Positions 16,893 to 25,224 of a stretch of 64,000 bases of DNA are shown here, in pieces (the first letter of the stretch is position 1; the number at the start of each line of letters is the position of its first letter). Made by a program: the position numbers and the translations under genes. The notes below the pieces were generated by a model. It was not told where the DNA came from. It searched no databases and worked only from the letters and a program-made list of their open reading frames with translations. The stretch is from Albibacterium profundi (GTDB lineage Bacteria; Bacteroidota; Bacteroidia; Sphingobacteriales; Sphingobacteriaceae): NCBI RefSeq assembly GCF_042159835.1, contig NZ_JBBVGT010000002.1:682001-746000 (forward strand). Reading direction: 5' to 3'.

Positions 16893-16920
16893 AAAGTAAA
16901 CATGATCATGTTTTTACTTT
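16893..16920. promoter_or_regulatory. large palindrome between mrpG and dnaN
   Basis: AAAGTAAACATGATCATG followed by TTTTTACTTT: a near-perfect palindrome centred on GATC, with two extra T on one side. It lies 65 nt before the dnaN ATG and 88 nt after the mrpG stop. It may be the mrp operon terminator (an ATTTTT run follows on the minus strand) or an operator for dnaN. Confidence 0.5.
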
Positions 16921-17007
16921 GTAAATTCGGACGTCAACACATTAACCTAATCATCTTTTATATGGGTTGCATTCTCGCAACTGCGGACGGGCCGACGGAC
17001 AAAACGA

Positions 17008-17394
17008 TTAAGTGTCCCCCTCAACTTTATCATCGGTACTATTTTCACTTCCAATTGTATTTTTTTCTTTATCGAACTTCTCGTTTAATTCATCCAAGAC
17101 AGAGTTTTTCCAGAGCTTTGTCCCCGAGAAATAGGCTACTCTGCCAATCAACTGCGCGCCAACGGGTGAAGTCAAAAATAGAAAGAGAACAATCGCTAAA
17201 GCTTTCGTTGTAACCGGCAATTCGCCAAAGTACATAACTGAACTCAATAAGATAAAACCGACACCCAGGGTTGTAGCCTTGACGGTTACCGACAATCGTA
17301 AGAAGAAGTCTGGCATCCTAACAATGCCAATTGACGCAATTAAAATAAAAATCGACCCCAGACCACTAAACACCATCACCAACAAATCAGTCAT
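17008..17394 (-). CDS. mrpG: Mrp Na+/H+ antiporter subunit G
   Basis: Small membrane subunit (128 aa) of the Mrp (MnhABCDEFG) cation/proton antiporter. Three hydrophobic helices, with FSGLGSIFILIASIGIVRMP and a PhaG/MnhG-type segment RLSVTVKATTLGVGFILLSS. The C-terminus is a charged tail of ~40 residues. Its start overlaps mrpF by 8 nt; it is the last gene of the operon. Confidence 0.92.
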   Translation of the reverse strand: MTDLLVMVFSGLGSIFILIASIGIVRMPDFFLRLSVTVKATTLGVGFILLSSVMYFGELPVTTKALAIVLFLFLTSPVGAQLIGRVAYFSGTKLWKNSVLDELNEKFDKEKNTIGSENSTDDKVEGDT

Positions 17395-17662
17395 CTCTTC
17401 TTCTCCTTTCTATATAATAAGAATATGCAACAGTACCTAAGAACGCAATCAGTGCCAAAATCATCGCTACGTCTAAAAAGGTCGAGTTATCACTCAGCAC
17501 ACAGAAAACGGCGATAACTGCGATACCTATTGATATAAACAGTTCCAGAGCAACTGCCCGATCAAAAGTATGGGGGCCTTTAATAAAACGATAACATACC
17601 AACAATAACGAAATACTTAAAATTGGCATGATGATATAAACCAAAAAGCTATATAAAGTCAT
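17387..17662 (-). CDS. mrpF: Mrp Na+/H+ antiporter subunit F
   Basis: Small three-helix subunit (91 aa) of the Mrp complex. The family signature RFIKGPHTFDRAVALELFIS is visible, then two further helices. Overlaps mrpE by 4 nt and mrpG by 8 nt, so translation is probably coupled. Related to PhaF/MnhF. Confidence 0.92.
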   Translation of the reverse strand: MTLYSFLVYIIMPILSISLLLVCYRFIKGPHTFDRAVALELFISIGIAVIAVFCVLSDNSTFLDVAMILALIAFLGTVAYSYYIERRRRDD

Positions 17663-18135
17663 CGCAGCACCTCCAATAATTTTCTTTCTAAACCATTTCT
17701 CAAGTCTTCTACAAATTTGTTTCTATCTTTTAAGTACATTACGTGAATAAAAATCGCCTTTTTATCATCGCTGATAGCCAAAATCAGTGTGCCAGGTGTT
17801 AATGAAACACAATTAGCCAACATTGTTATTTCGAAATCAGTCTTCGCTTTCATCGGAAACATCACAATGCCGGGCTTCATAAAAAAGCGTGGAGTCACCA
17901 CATCAAAAGCTACTTGCAGATTCGCCTTGAGCATTTCGTATAGAAAGAATAGCGCAAAACCAATTATTTTCGGGATGCGACTAAAATAACCTACACCTCC
18001 CTTGCGTAATGAGGTCATCCGCAAAATAAAATAACCTAAAAAAAAGCCGAAAGCGTAATTGCCCAAAAAGTAATTGCCCGTTAAAGCAACCCATACAAAG
18101 GTCAACAATAAGTTAATTAAAAATTGTTTTAACAT
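17659..18135 (-). CDS. mrpE: Mrp Na+/H+ antiporter subunit E
   Basis: Membrane subunit (158 aa) of the Mrp antiporter. An N-terminal helix pair is followed by a hydrophilic C-terminal domain carrying the MnhE-type signature ANCVSLTPGTLILAISDDKK. ATG start 5 nt after mrpD, 4-nt overlap with mrpF. Needed for assembly or stability of the complex in characterised systems. Confidence 0.92.
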   Translation of the reverse strand: MLKQFLINLLLTFVWVALTGNYFLGNYAFGFFLGYFILRMTSLRKGGVGYFSRIPKIIGFALFFLYEMLKANLQVAFDVVTPRFFMKPGIVMFPMKAKTDFEITMLANCVSLTPGTLILAISDDKKAIFIHVMYLKDRNKFVEDLRNGLERKLLEVLR

Positions 18136-18140
18136 AACAC

Positions 18141-19673
18141 CTAATTAACATTCAAATAATCAGCCCCAAGTACAGCCTGTACATACGCTGATGTATCCAT
18201 CATTTCGGCGGCAATCCGTTGGGACACTGCCATAACATAATCTGCTCCAAAGCCTATATAAATACTAACCGCAGTCAGTAAAATCACTGGTAATACCAAT
18301 AATGATTTGTCAAAGGTTCGTAGAGAATCAAATCTATTAATTCCACTTCGCTCCCCAGGCAACAAAACAGGTTGGGGTTTCCAGAAAACCTCCGACCACA
18401 TTCGAGCTATCACAAAAAGTGTGATAAAACTAGCGAGTATCAGTGCTCCAATCAATAAATAGCTGTACTGTTGAAATGCCGCCTGAAATAGATTAATTTT
18501 AGGCCAGAACCCTGACAAAGGGGGAACACCAACAATTGAAAAAAGGACAATAGCCATAACAAATGAAAGCTTCGGGTACACCGTATACATCCCGCCTAAG
18601 TTCAACATATTTCTAGTCCCTTTGATCCGGTATATCAATCCTCCAATTAAAAACAAGTTAGTCTTAGCAATAATGTCATGAAAAAGATAAAACAAAGCGC
18701 CCGCCAGTGCCAATTCAGAGAACAAGCCCAGGCCTGCAACCATATAACCTATATGACATATGATTAAATAAGAAAACATTCTTCGGAAATCATTTTTTAC
18801 CAACATTCCCAAAGCTCCAGTAATGAGCGTCGCCACTGCGACATAAGTCATTAAATTTGTTGTAAATTCTGTTGGAACAACAATAAGTGTAAAGAAACGC
18901 ATAAGGGCATATATCCCCATTTTAGTTAATAAACCACCAAAGATTGCTGCTATCGACGATGGCGGCGTATGGTACGACGATGGCAACCAGAAATACAATG
19001 GAAATACGGCCGACTTTATCCCGAACCCAATAAAGAATAACAAACCTGTCACGTTAATGAGGGGGCGATTGTCGATTTCAGCAATTTTCAAAGAAAGATC
19101 TGCCATATTCAAACTTCCTGTAAGGCCATACAGGATAGCGATTGCCGTTAAGAACACAACAGAGGCAAGCATGTTTATCGCCACATACTTAATAGCACTT
19201 TCCATTTGGGGTTTCTTCCCACCCAATGTCATCAACACAAAAGACGATATAATAACCACTTCAAACCAGACATACAAATTAAAAACATCTCCGGTCAAAA
19301 ACGCACCGTTCAGTCCCATGAACAAGAAATGGGAAATAGGAAAATACCCATACTTCATTCTTGCTTGATTTACTCCGACAGTTGAGTATATACTGATACA
19401 CAGGGCGGAGATTGCTGTTAACAAAACCATCGTACTACTGAACATATCCGACACAAATGTTATCCCAAAAGGAGCCGGCCAATTACCCGCCTGCATGGTT
19501 AAAACTCCTTCGTTCCAAGTTCGTGTCATCAAGATAATGCTGACAATCAAGATGGCGAAATTGGATATCACGCTTACGACTCTATGCACAATACTTCGGT
19601 TCCACAAAAGCAACAATAGTATTGCAGTCGCCATGTGCATTAATAATGGTAGAACAATAAAGTTATCTATCAT
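18141..19673 (-). CDS. mrpD: Mrp Na+/H+ antiporter subunit D
   Basis: Large proton-translocating membrane subunit (510 aa, about 14 helices) homologous to complex I NuoM/NuoN. The family core is seen: the conserved Glu in FNLYVWFEVVIISSFVLMTL, KSAVFPLYFWLPSSYHTPPS, and the Lys-rich half around HDIIAKTNLFLIGGLIYRIK. Overlaps mrpC by 4 nt. With MrpA it provides the two complex-I-like antiporter modules. Confidence 0.95.
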   Translation of the reverse strand: MIDNFIVLPLLMHMATAILLLLLWNRSIVHRVVSVISNFAILIVSIILMTRTWNEGVLTMQAGNWPAPFGITFVSDMFSSTMVLLTAISALCISIYSTVGVNQARMKYGYFPISHFLFMGLNGAFLTGDVFNLYVWFEVVIISSFVLMTLGGKKPQMESAIKYVAINMLASVVFLTAIAILYGLTGSLNMADLSLKIAEIDNRPLINVTGLLFFIGFGIKSAVFPLYFWLPSSYHTPPSSIAAIFGGLLTKMGIYALMRFFTLIVVPTEFTTNLMTYVAVATLITGALGMLVKNDFRRMFSYLIICHIGYMVAGLGLFSELALAGALFYLFHDIIAKTNLFLIGGLIYRIKGTRNMLNLGGMYTVYPKLSFVMAIVLFSIVGVPPLSGFWPKINLFQAAFQQYSYLLIGALILASFITLFVIARMWSEVFWKPQPVLLPGERSGINRFDSLRTFDKSLLVLPVILLTAVSIYIGFGADYVMAVSQRIAAEMMDTSAYVQAVLGADYLNVN

Positions 19674-20023
19674 ATATCTTGTTCATGAGTGTTTAAGTCA
19701 TCTAAATTTTCGGACCCTGTGGCCAAGTAAACCTTTTTCAACAAAATTATCGCGAACGATTGTAGACCGAAGCTGATAACAATCGCTGTGAGAATCAAAG
19801 ATTGAGGTATTGGATCTGCATAAATCTCCATAAAAATATTTGAGTCGGAAGGGATCACAGGAGGCCTACCTTCTGTCAGATCACCAAGCAGAAAAATCAG
19901 AAGGTTTGCTCCATTTCCGAGCAGTAACAAACCTAACAGTAATTTCACCATACTTCGTCTAAGCATCATATAAATTCCCGATGCATACAAAAGACCAATT
20001 AAAAAAACTATAAGTAACTCCAT
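19670..20023 (-). CDS. mrpC: Mrp Na+/H+ antiporter subunit C
   Basis: Three-helix membrane subunit (117 aa), homologous to complex I NuoK. Signature features: LLLGLLLLGNGANLLIFLLG in helix 2 and DPIPQSLILTAIVISFGLQS in helix 3. 4 nt after mrpB and overlapping mrpD by 4 nt. Confidence 0.94.
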   Translation of the reverse strand: MELLIVFLIGLLYASGIYMMLRRSMVKLLLGLLLLGNGANLLIFLLGDLTEGRPPVIPSDSNIFMEIYADPIPQSLILTAIVISFGLQSFAIILLKKVYLATGSENLDDLNTHEQDI

Positions 20024-20027
20024 ATTA

Positions 20028-20438
20028 TTAAATACTCTCGGAAATCGTAAATAAAATAGTTAACGTAACTCCAATGACAACAATATAAACCCCGATGTCA
20101 AAAAACAAAGCAGTACCTACCAACCCGATGATTGGAAGCGCATTTTCCATCCACAAGCCAGTCATAAACGGCTGTCCAAAAAACAAAGGTAACAGACCAC
20201 TTAGCATGGCCATCGCGAGACCAAAAGGAATCAAATAAAAAGGCGGCCGTCGAAGAATCTTTTTAGTATTGTTAAGCCCATGGGCCAGGGAATGCAAAAT
20301 AAAGGCGATTGAGGCAATCAACCCTCCAACAAACCCTCCGCCAGGCTCATAATGTCCCCGCAGCAATATAAAAACGGAAAACAACAATAAGAGTGGCAAC
20401 AAATAGTTTGACGCTGTACGAAGTAAAAGTATTTTCAT
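20028..20438 (-). CDS. mrpB: Mrp Na+/H+ antiporter subunit B
   Basis: Membrane subunit (136 aa, four helices) of the Mrp antiporter. The MnhB signature YEPGGGFVGGLIASIAFILH is present. 2 nt after mrpA. In this organism mrpB is a separate gene although MrpA also carries an MrpB-like C-terminal region, the normal group-1 layout. Confidence 0.93.
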   Translation of the reverse strand: MKILLLRTASNYLLPLLLLFSVFILLRGHYEPGGGFVGGLIASIAFILHSLAHGLNNTKKILRRPPFYLIPFGLAMAMLSGLLPLFFGQPFMTGLWMENALPIIGLVGTALFFDIGVYIVVIGVTLTILFTISESI

Positions 20439-20440
20439 TC

Positions 20441-22732
20441 TTATTCAATTTCTGATGATCGTATCTTCAACATCCCAAAAACACCAATGGCAGCAATCGT
20501 TAAAACTGTTATTTCGACAAAAGTATCATAACCTCTAAAATCAACTAAGATTACATTTACTACATTTTTCCCCTTTGCTAATAAATAGGCATTATCTGCA
20601 TAAAACATACTAACCGTTTTATCGGTCGGTTCATTTAAAACCTGCAGAGCAATGACCGAAATTATTAAACCAACAAGCGCGGCTAGAATACCGTCCTTTG
20701 TCCGAGCTAAGGTGTCTTTCGTATTTAAGAATGACGGAAGTTTGAGCAATACTAAAACAAAAAGCACAGTGGTTAACGTATCAATTGTAAATTGCGTCAT
20801 TGCTAGATCAGGTGCACCAAAAAACACGAAGATTAAGCAAATACAATAACCAACCACGCCCGTTCCGATGATAGCAATTAACCGCGAGGGAGAAACAATG
20901 ACCGTGATCACCGCCGCTACCATAATGAGAAAGACCACGACTTCATATATCTTAATAGCAGTTAAATTATCCAGATTAATTTGCAGATGAACATTCTTAA
21001 TGAGATAATAGCCGATTAAACACACAAAGAAGAGTGTAATCTTTCGCAAATACGAACGCAGATAGTCGTTATGCATAAAAAGGGTATAACGCCCTGCAAT
21101 ATTCTTAAATCCTCGCGTGATAGTATTCGCGATAGACTCAGGAGAAAGATGTTCTAACTTTGTGATAAAGTCCATTTTGATTCTAGACGGTTTCCACACG
21201 AAAAACAAAACAATCCCTAAAAGAATAGTGACTAAGCTTATTATTAACACCGTATTAAATCCGTGCCATATCTTTAACGAGATCCTTTCGCCTTGTTGCA
21301 TCGGCAAAATAATTTGCTGGATCATTTCATTCATAAAACCAGGGAAACAACCGAACAGGAGACCTAACACTCCTAATAACAACGGAGGCAACCACATTAA
21401 AACAGAAAGAGGACGTTCAGTCTCGAGTTCAGCCAAACGCCTTCCGACAAAAGGTTTGATCCCCGCCAAATATCCAGCACAAGCCAATAGCACATTAACT
21501 AAGAAAGCGCAAAACGTAAACACGGAGCTGTAACTTCCTGTCAACGTAGCCTCATAAATCAAATCCTTACCTATAAAACCAAAGGTTAACGGTATTCCAG
21601 CGCTTGACAACGCAGCTAACAATCCGGCAACAGCGAGTAATGGCATGGTAAAACGCAAACCACTCAGCTTCGTCAAATCCCGCGTCCCAGTTTGATAATC
21701 TATAACGCCAGTGATTAGAAACAAACCCGCTTTATACAAGGCATGTACTAGAATGAAAACAATCGCGGCGGTGAAGGCGGCATGAGTCCCCAAGCCAAAT
21801 AGAAAAACCAAAATCCCCAATGCCGAAATCGTAGAATAGGCCAAAACACTTTTCATGTCGATTCTGAAAATCGAGTGATATGCTGCATATAGCATCGTAA
21901 CCCCTCCGATAGTTAACAAAGTGGTGTTCCAATAGACCGTTCCACCTAGAATTGGAGTAAATCGCGCTATCAAATAAATTCCCGCCTTAACCATGGTGGC
22001 CGAATGTAAATATGCAGACACTGGTGTAGGTGCTTTCATTGCTCCAGGTAACCAGAAATGAAACGGGAACTGAGCGGATTTTGTAAAAGCACCCATAAAA
22101 AACAGGAACAGAATTAACCCGTATAAAGGATGGTTCTTTAAGACGTCACTTGAGCCCAACATCTCCTGGATAGAGTATGTTCCTGTAATGCTGCCAATAA
22201 AGATCAGCCCGGCCATCAGAAAGAAACCCCCTCCCGCCGTGATTCCCCATGCAACGAGCGAGCTTCTTCGTGACGCTGCGCTTGAATTATTGAAGCCAAT
22301 TAAAAAGAAAGAACTAATAGCCGTTAACTCCCAGAAAATAAATAATAACAACAAATTATCCGCCAAAACTAAGCCGAGCATTGATGCCATAAACATGCTT
22401 AGATAGGCATAAAATCTATTAATATATTGATGCCCCTTCATATATGCGGATGAATAAATGAAGATCAAAAACCCAATCCCCGTAATCAACATAGCAAATA
22501 GAACCGAAAGGCCATCAACCTTAAATTGCAAGTTGATTTCCATCGAAGGAACCCAAAAATAGTTATAGAATAAAGTCTGCCCAGAGAGTACGCTCGAAAG
22601 CAACAAGAGAAAATAAGAGAATAATCCAGCTGGCAACAACGACAATAACGGAGATACTCTTATACTCAAAGGTTTAGTCAAGCATAGCAATAAAATAGCA
22701 ACAAGAAAACCTGAGAGGACAGCTATTATCAT
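20441..22732 (-). CDS. mrpA: Mrp Na+/H+ antiporter subunit A
   Basis: Largest subunit (763 aa, about 20 helices). The N-terminal two thirds are NuoL-like (LLLLFIFWELTAISSFFLIG; KSAQFPFHFWLPGAMKAPTP); the C-terminal part has the MrpB-like/DUF4040 signature FGAPDLAMTQFTIDTLTTVL and FRGYDTFVEITVL. The frame is open from a TTG at 22759, but a promoter -7 element sits on that TTG, so I take the ATG at 22732 (MIIAVLSGFLVAILLL). First gene of the seven-gene operon; the complex exports Na+ (and/or K+, Ca2+) in exchange for protons. Confidence 0.95.
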   Translation of the reverse strand: MIIAVLSGFLVAILLLCLTKPLSIRVSPLLSLLPAGLFSYFLLLLSSVLSGQTLFYNYFWVPSMEINLQFKVDGLSVLFAMLITGIGFLIFIYSSAYMKGHQYINRFYAYLSMFMASMLGLVLADNLLLLFIFWELTAISSFFLIGFNNSSAASRRSSLVAWGITAGGGFFLMAGLIFIGSITGTYSIQEMLGSSDVLKNHPLYGLILFLFFMGAFTKSAQFPFHFWLPGAMKAPTPVSAYLHSATMVKAGIYLIARFTPILGGTVYWNTTLLTIGGVTMLYAAYHSIFRIDMKSVLAYSTISALGILVFLFGLGTHAAFTAAIVFILVHALYKAGLFLITGVIDYQTGTRDLTKLSGLRFTMPLLAVAGLLAALSSAGIPLTFGFIGKDLIYEATLTGSYSSVFTFCAFLVNVLLACAGYLAGIKPFVGRRLAELETERPLSVLMWLPPLLLGVLGLLFGCFPGFMNEMIQQIILPMQQGERISLKIWHGFNTVLIISLVTILLGIVLFFVWKPSRIKMDFITKLEHLSPESIANTITRGFKNIAGRYTLFMHNDYLRSYLRKITLFFVCLIGYYLIKNVHLQINLDNLTAIKIYEVVVFLIMVAAVITVIVSPSRLIAIIGTGVVGYCICLIFVFFGAPDLAMTQFTIDTLTTVLFVLVLLKLPSFLNTKDTLARTKDGILAALVGLIISVIALQVLNEPTDKTVSMFYADNAYLLAKGKNVVNVILVDFRGYDTFVEITVLTIAAIGVFGMLKIRSSEIE

Positions 22733-22756
22733 ATATATTAATTTACGCGGTGGTAA

Positions 22757-22764
22757 CAAATATA
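22757..22764 (-). promoter_or_regulatory. -7 promoter element for the mrp operon
   Basis: Minus strand TATATTTG, an exact TAnnTTTG match, 24 nt before the chosen mrpA ATG. No good -33 TTG at the standard distance was found. Supports the downstream ATG as the true start. Confidence 0.45.
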
Positions 22765-22876
22765 ATAATCCTTGCCAAGATCCGATTAAAATTAAGGAAT
22801 AATTACATTACGGCTACTTTTTTGGTCTATAACAGCCAAATACATCGTATTTATTACAAGTTTTCATAAATCAGGT

Positions 22877-22884
22877 TATATTTG
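22877..22884 (+). promoter_or_regulatory. -7 promoter element for glyS
   Basis: TATATTTG, an exact match to TAnnTTTG, only 7 nt before the glyS ATG. If used, the mRNA would have a leader of a few bases or none. The -33 region is weak. Confidence 0.4.
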
Positions 22885-22891
22885 TCCTACT

Positions 22892-24355
22892 ATGAGCAAA
22901 ACTGACGATATTTTAAAGAATGTAGTATCACATGCCAAAGAATACGGATTTGTATTCCCATCAAGTGAAATTTATGACGGACTAAGTGCTGTTTATGATT
23001 ATGGCCAACTAGGGAGCGAATTAAAAAACAACATCAAAACTTATTGGTGGAAATCAATGGTTCAACTCCATGAAAACATAGTAGGGATTGATTCCGCCAT
23101 TTTTATGCATCCCAAGATCTGGAAGGCATCTGGCCATGTTGATGGGTTCAACGACCCGATGATCGATAATAAAGATTCAAAAAAACGCTATCGCGCAGAC
23201 CAACTTATTGAGGACAAGATCACTCGTTATGAAAAAGACAAAAAGCTTGAAAAGGCTAAAGCACTCCAGGGCGATCTCGATGAAGCTGTAAAAAGCGACA
23301 ACCTAACTCGGCTAAAAGAGATCATTATCGAACACGGGATAGTTTGTCCGGTCTCCGGCACGAAAAACTGGACGGATGTACGTCAATTCAATTTGATGTT
23401 TTCTACAAAAATGGGTGCCATGGCAGATGGCTCGGAAGTAGTGTATCTTCGACCCGAAACTGCGCAAGGCATTTTTGTAAACTTTCTCAATGTGCAAAAA
23501 AGTGGACGAATGAAGATCCCGTTCGGAATAGCACAGATTGGAAAAGCATTTAGAAATGAGGTAATTGCCCGACAGTTTATAATGCGGATGCGCGAGTTCG
23601 AGCAGATGGAGTTACAGTTCTTCGTAAGGCCTGGCACTGAAATGGAATGGTATGAAAAGTGGAAAGAAACACGACTCAAATGGCACCTCGCATTGGGAGG
23701 AGATTCATCTAAATACCGTTTTCATGACCATGTGAAACCCGCACACTATGCTAACGCCGCAGTAGACATTGAATATGAGTTCTCTTTCGGCTTCAAGGAA
23801 GTAGAAGGCATTCATTCTCGCACGGATTTTGACCTCAGACAACATCAAGAGTTCTCAGGCAAGAAGATGCAATTTTTTGACCCAGAGATTAATCAAAACT
23901 ACATACCCTATGTTATTGAAACATCAATCGGCCTCGACCGCATGTTCCTAACTGTTCTCAGTAATGCATACCACGAACAGGATCTAAGTACAGCCGAGAA
24001 AAAAGATCAACGTACCGTGCTTCATTTTCACCCTGCTCTTGCACCTGTAAAAGCAGCCGTTCTTCCATTAACTAAAAAAGATGGATTACCAGAAAAAGCG
24101 CGAGAAATACTTGGTGATCTGAAATTCGACTTCAATACACAATACGATGAAAAAGATTCGATAGGAAAACGTTACCGCAGACAAGATGCAATAGGAACTC
24201 CAGTCTGCATTACGGTTGACCACCAGACACTAGAAGACAATACAGTTACCATACGTCATCGCGATTCGATGGAACAAGAACGTGTATCAGCAAAAGATTT
24301 GAGTTCGATCCTTCAACAATTGACTGGATGGAGCTCACTCCTAATGACTACGTAA
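22892..24355 (+). CDS. glyS: glycyl-tRNA synthetase, dimeric type
   Basis: Charges tRNA-Gly (487 aa). Class II synthetase core: motif 1 region near the start (HAKEYGFVFPSSEIYDGL), motif 2 around GIAQIGKAFRNEVIARQFIM, motif 3 around SIGLDRMFLTVL, and an anticodon-binding C-terminal domain (DEKDSIGKRYRRQDAIGTPV). This is the single-chain alpha-2 enzyme, not the alpha-2/beta-2 type. A stem-loop terminator follows. Confidence 0.97.
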   Translation: MSKTDDILKNVVSHAKEYGFVFPSSEIYDGLSAVYDYGQLGSELKNNIKTYWWKSMVQLHENIVGIDSAIFMHPKIWKASGHVDGFNDPMIDNKDSKKRYRADQLIEDKITRYEKDKKLEKAKALQGDLDEAVKSDNLTRLKEIIIEHGIVCPVSGTKNWTDVRQFNLMFSTKMGAMADGSEVVYLRPETAQGIFVNFLNVQKSGRMKIPFGIAQIGKAFRNEVIARQFIMRMREFEQMELQFFVRPGTEMEWYEKWKETRLKWHLALGGDSSKYRFHDHVKPAHYANAAVDIEYEFSFGFKEVEGIHSRTDFDLRQHQEFSGKKMQFFDPEINQNYIPYVIETSIGLDRMFLTVLSNAYHEQDLSTAEKKDQRTVLHFHPALAPVKAAVLPLTKKDGLPEKAREILGDLKFDFNTQYDEKDSIGKRYRRQDAIGTPVCITVDHQTLEDNTVTIRHRDSMEQERVSAKDLSSILQQLTGWSSLLMTT

Positions 24356-24405
24356 AGACCATTGCGGTTCAAACTGCCTACGGTCATTACTTGCAAACAT
24401 TCATC

Positions 24406-24442
24406 AAAAAGATCTGTTCAATTATCAACAACAGATTTTTTT
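24406..24442 (+). terminator. terminator of glyS, adjoining the next start codon
   Basis: ATCTGTT (24412-24418) pairs with AACAGAT (24430-24436), extended by a G-T pair and five A-T pairs to a 13-bp stem with an 11-nt loop; the right arm ends in T7. The T-run stops one base before the ATG at 24444, so the element may also control the next operon. Confidence 0.65.
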
Positions 24443-24443
24443 G

Positions 24444-25220
24444 ATGAATACTACCTACGAAATTCATAAAGAGAATTCTCCAATAATTTCTCTAGCCTTA
24501 CACGACGGGCACTATATCCCGCCCGATATCCTACGGAATATCAAACTCGAGGAACATGAACGTTTCCGAGAAGAAGACCCCTACACGGCCCAAATGGCAG
24601 ATCTTCCTGTGAATAAGGTTGTCGTAAACACATCCAGATTCTATGTCGACCTGAATCGACTCAAAGACGAGGCTATCTACAAGCAACCCGAAGACGCATG
24701 GGGTTTACAAGTGTGGAACGGAAAGTTTCCGGAAGAAATCGAAAAAAAACAGATGGCTTATTACCATCAATTTTATTCTGATATTCAAATACTCATCCAA
24801 AACACGATTCAAAATTTCGGTTTTTTTATAATCTTAGACATCCATTCTTATAATCATCGTCGCGAAAGTCCAGATATTGATGCGCCATTTGAAAGTAATC
24901 CCGAAATCAACATTGGGTCGAAATACAATGAATCGAAATGGAATATACAGACAAACAACTTCATAAACTTCCTATCAAACTCAACGATCAACGGGCACGC
25001 TCCGGATGTGAGAGAAAATATTAAATTTAAAGGGGGCGGCTTCTCTCAATGGGTGAATCAACATTATAGCGAACATGGTTACGTTCTATCGATTGAGTTC
25101 AAGAAAACTTTTATGGATGAATGGACGGGAAGAGGAGACATTGCCCATATTCAAGATATACGCCGAGTACTTATCGACTCAATACCATTTTTAACAGACG
25201 ATATTCAGTCAGCATCCTAA
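24444..25220 (+). CDS. N-formylglutamate amidohydrolase-like protein
   Basis: Metal-dependent hydrolase of the N-formylglutamate amidohydrolase family (258 aa). Family motifs: HDGHYIPP near the N-terminus (metal ligand His), SRFYVDLNR, and ILDIHSYNHRR. A Glu lies in the family position near SIEFKK. Frame is open from a TTG at 24441; the ATG at 24444 is preferred. No histidine-degradation genes are nearby, so formylglutamate is probably not the substrate. 4 nt upstream of the DUF1704 gene, so cotranscribed with it and the ATP-grasp gene. Substrate unknown. Confidence 0.85.
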   Translation: MNTTYEIHKENSPIISLALHDGHYIPPDILRNIKLEEHERFREEDPYTAQMADLPVNKVVVNTSRFYVDLNRLKDEAIYKQPEDAWGLQVWNGKFPEEIEKKQMAYYHQFYSDIQILIQNTIQNFGFFIILDIHSYNHRRESPDIDAPFESNPEINIGSKYNESKWNIQTNNFINFLSNSTINGHAPDVRENIKFKGGGFSQWVNQHYSEHGYVLSIEFKKTFMDEWTGRGDIAHIQDIRRVLIDSIPFLTDDIQSAS

Positions 25221-25224
25221 TAAA

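Noticed and set aside
16829..17007. Replication origin near dnaN
   Set aside because: No dnaA, no DnaA-box cluster and no AT-rich repeat array; only a single palindrome.
16878..17213. 111-codon ORF on the plus strand
   Set aside because: It lies opposite mrpG and the dnaN upstream region, its translation has no family features, and mrpG is well supported.
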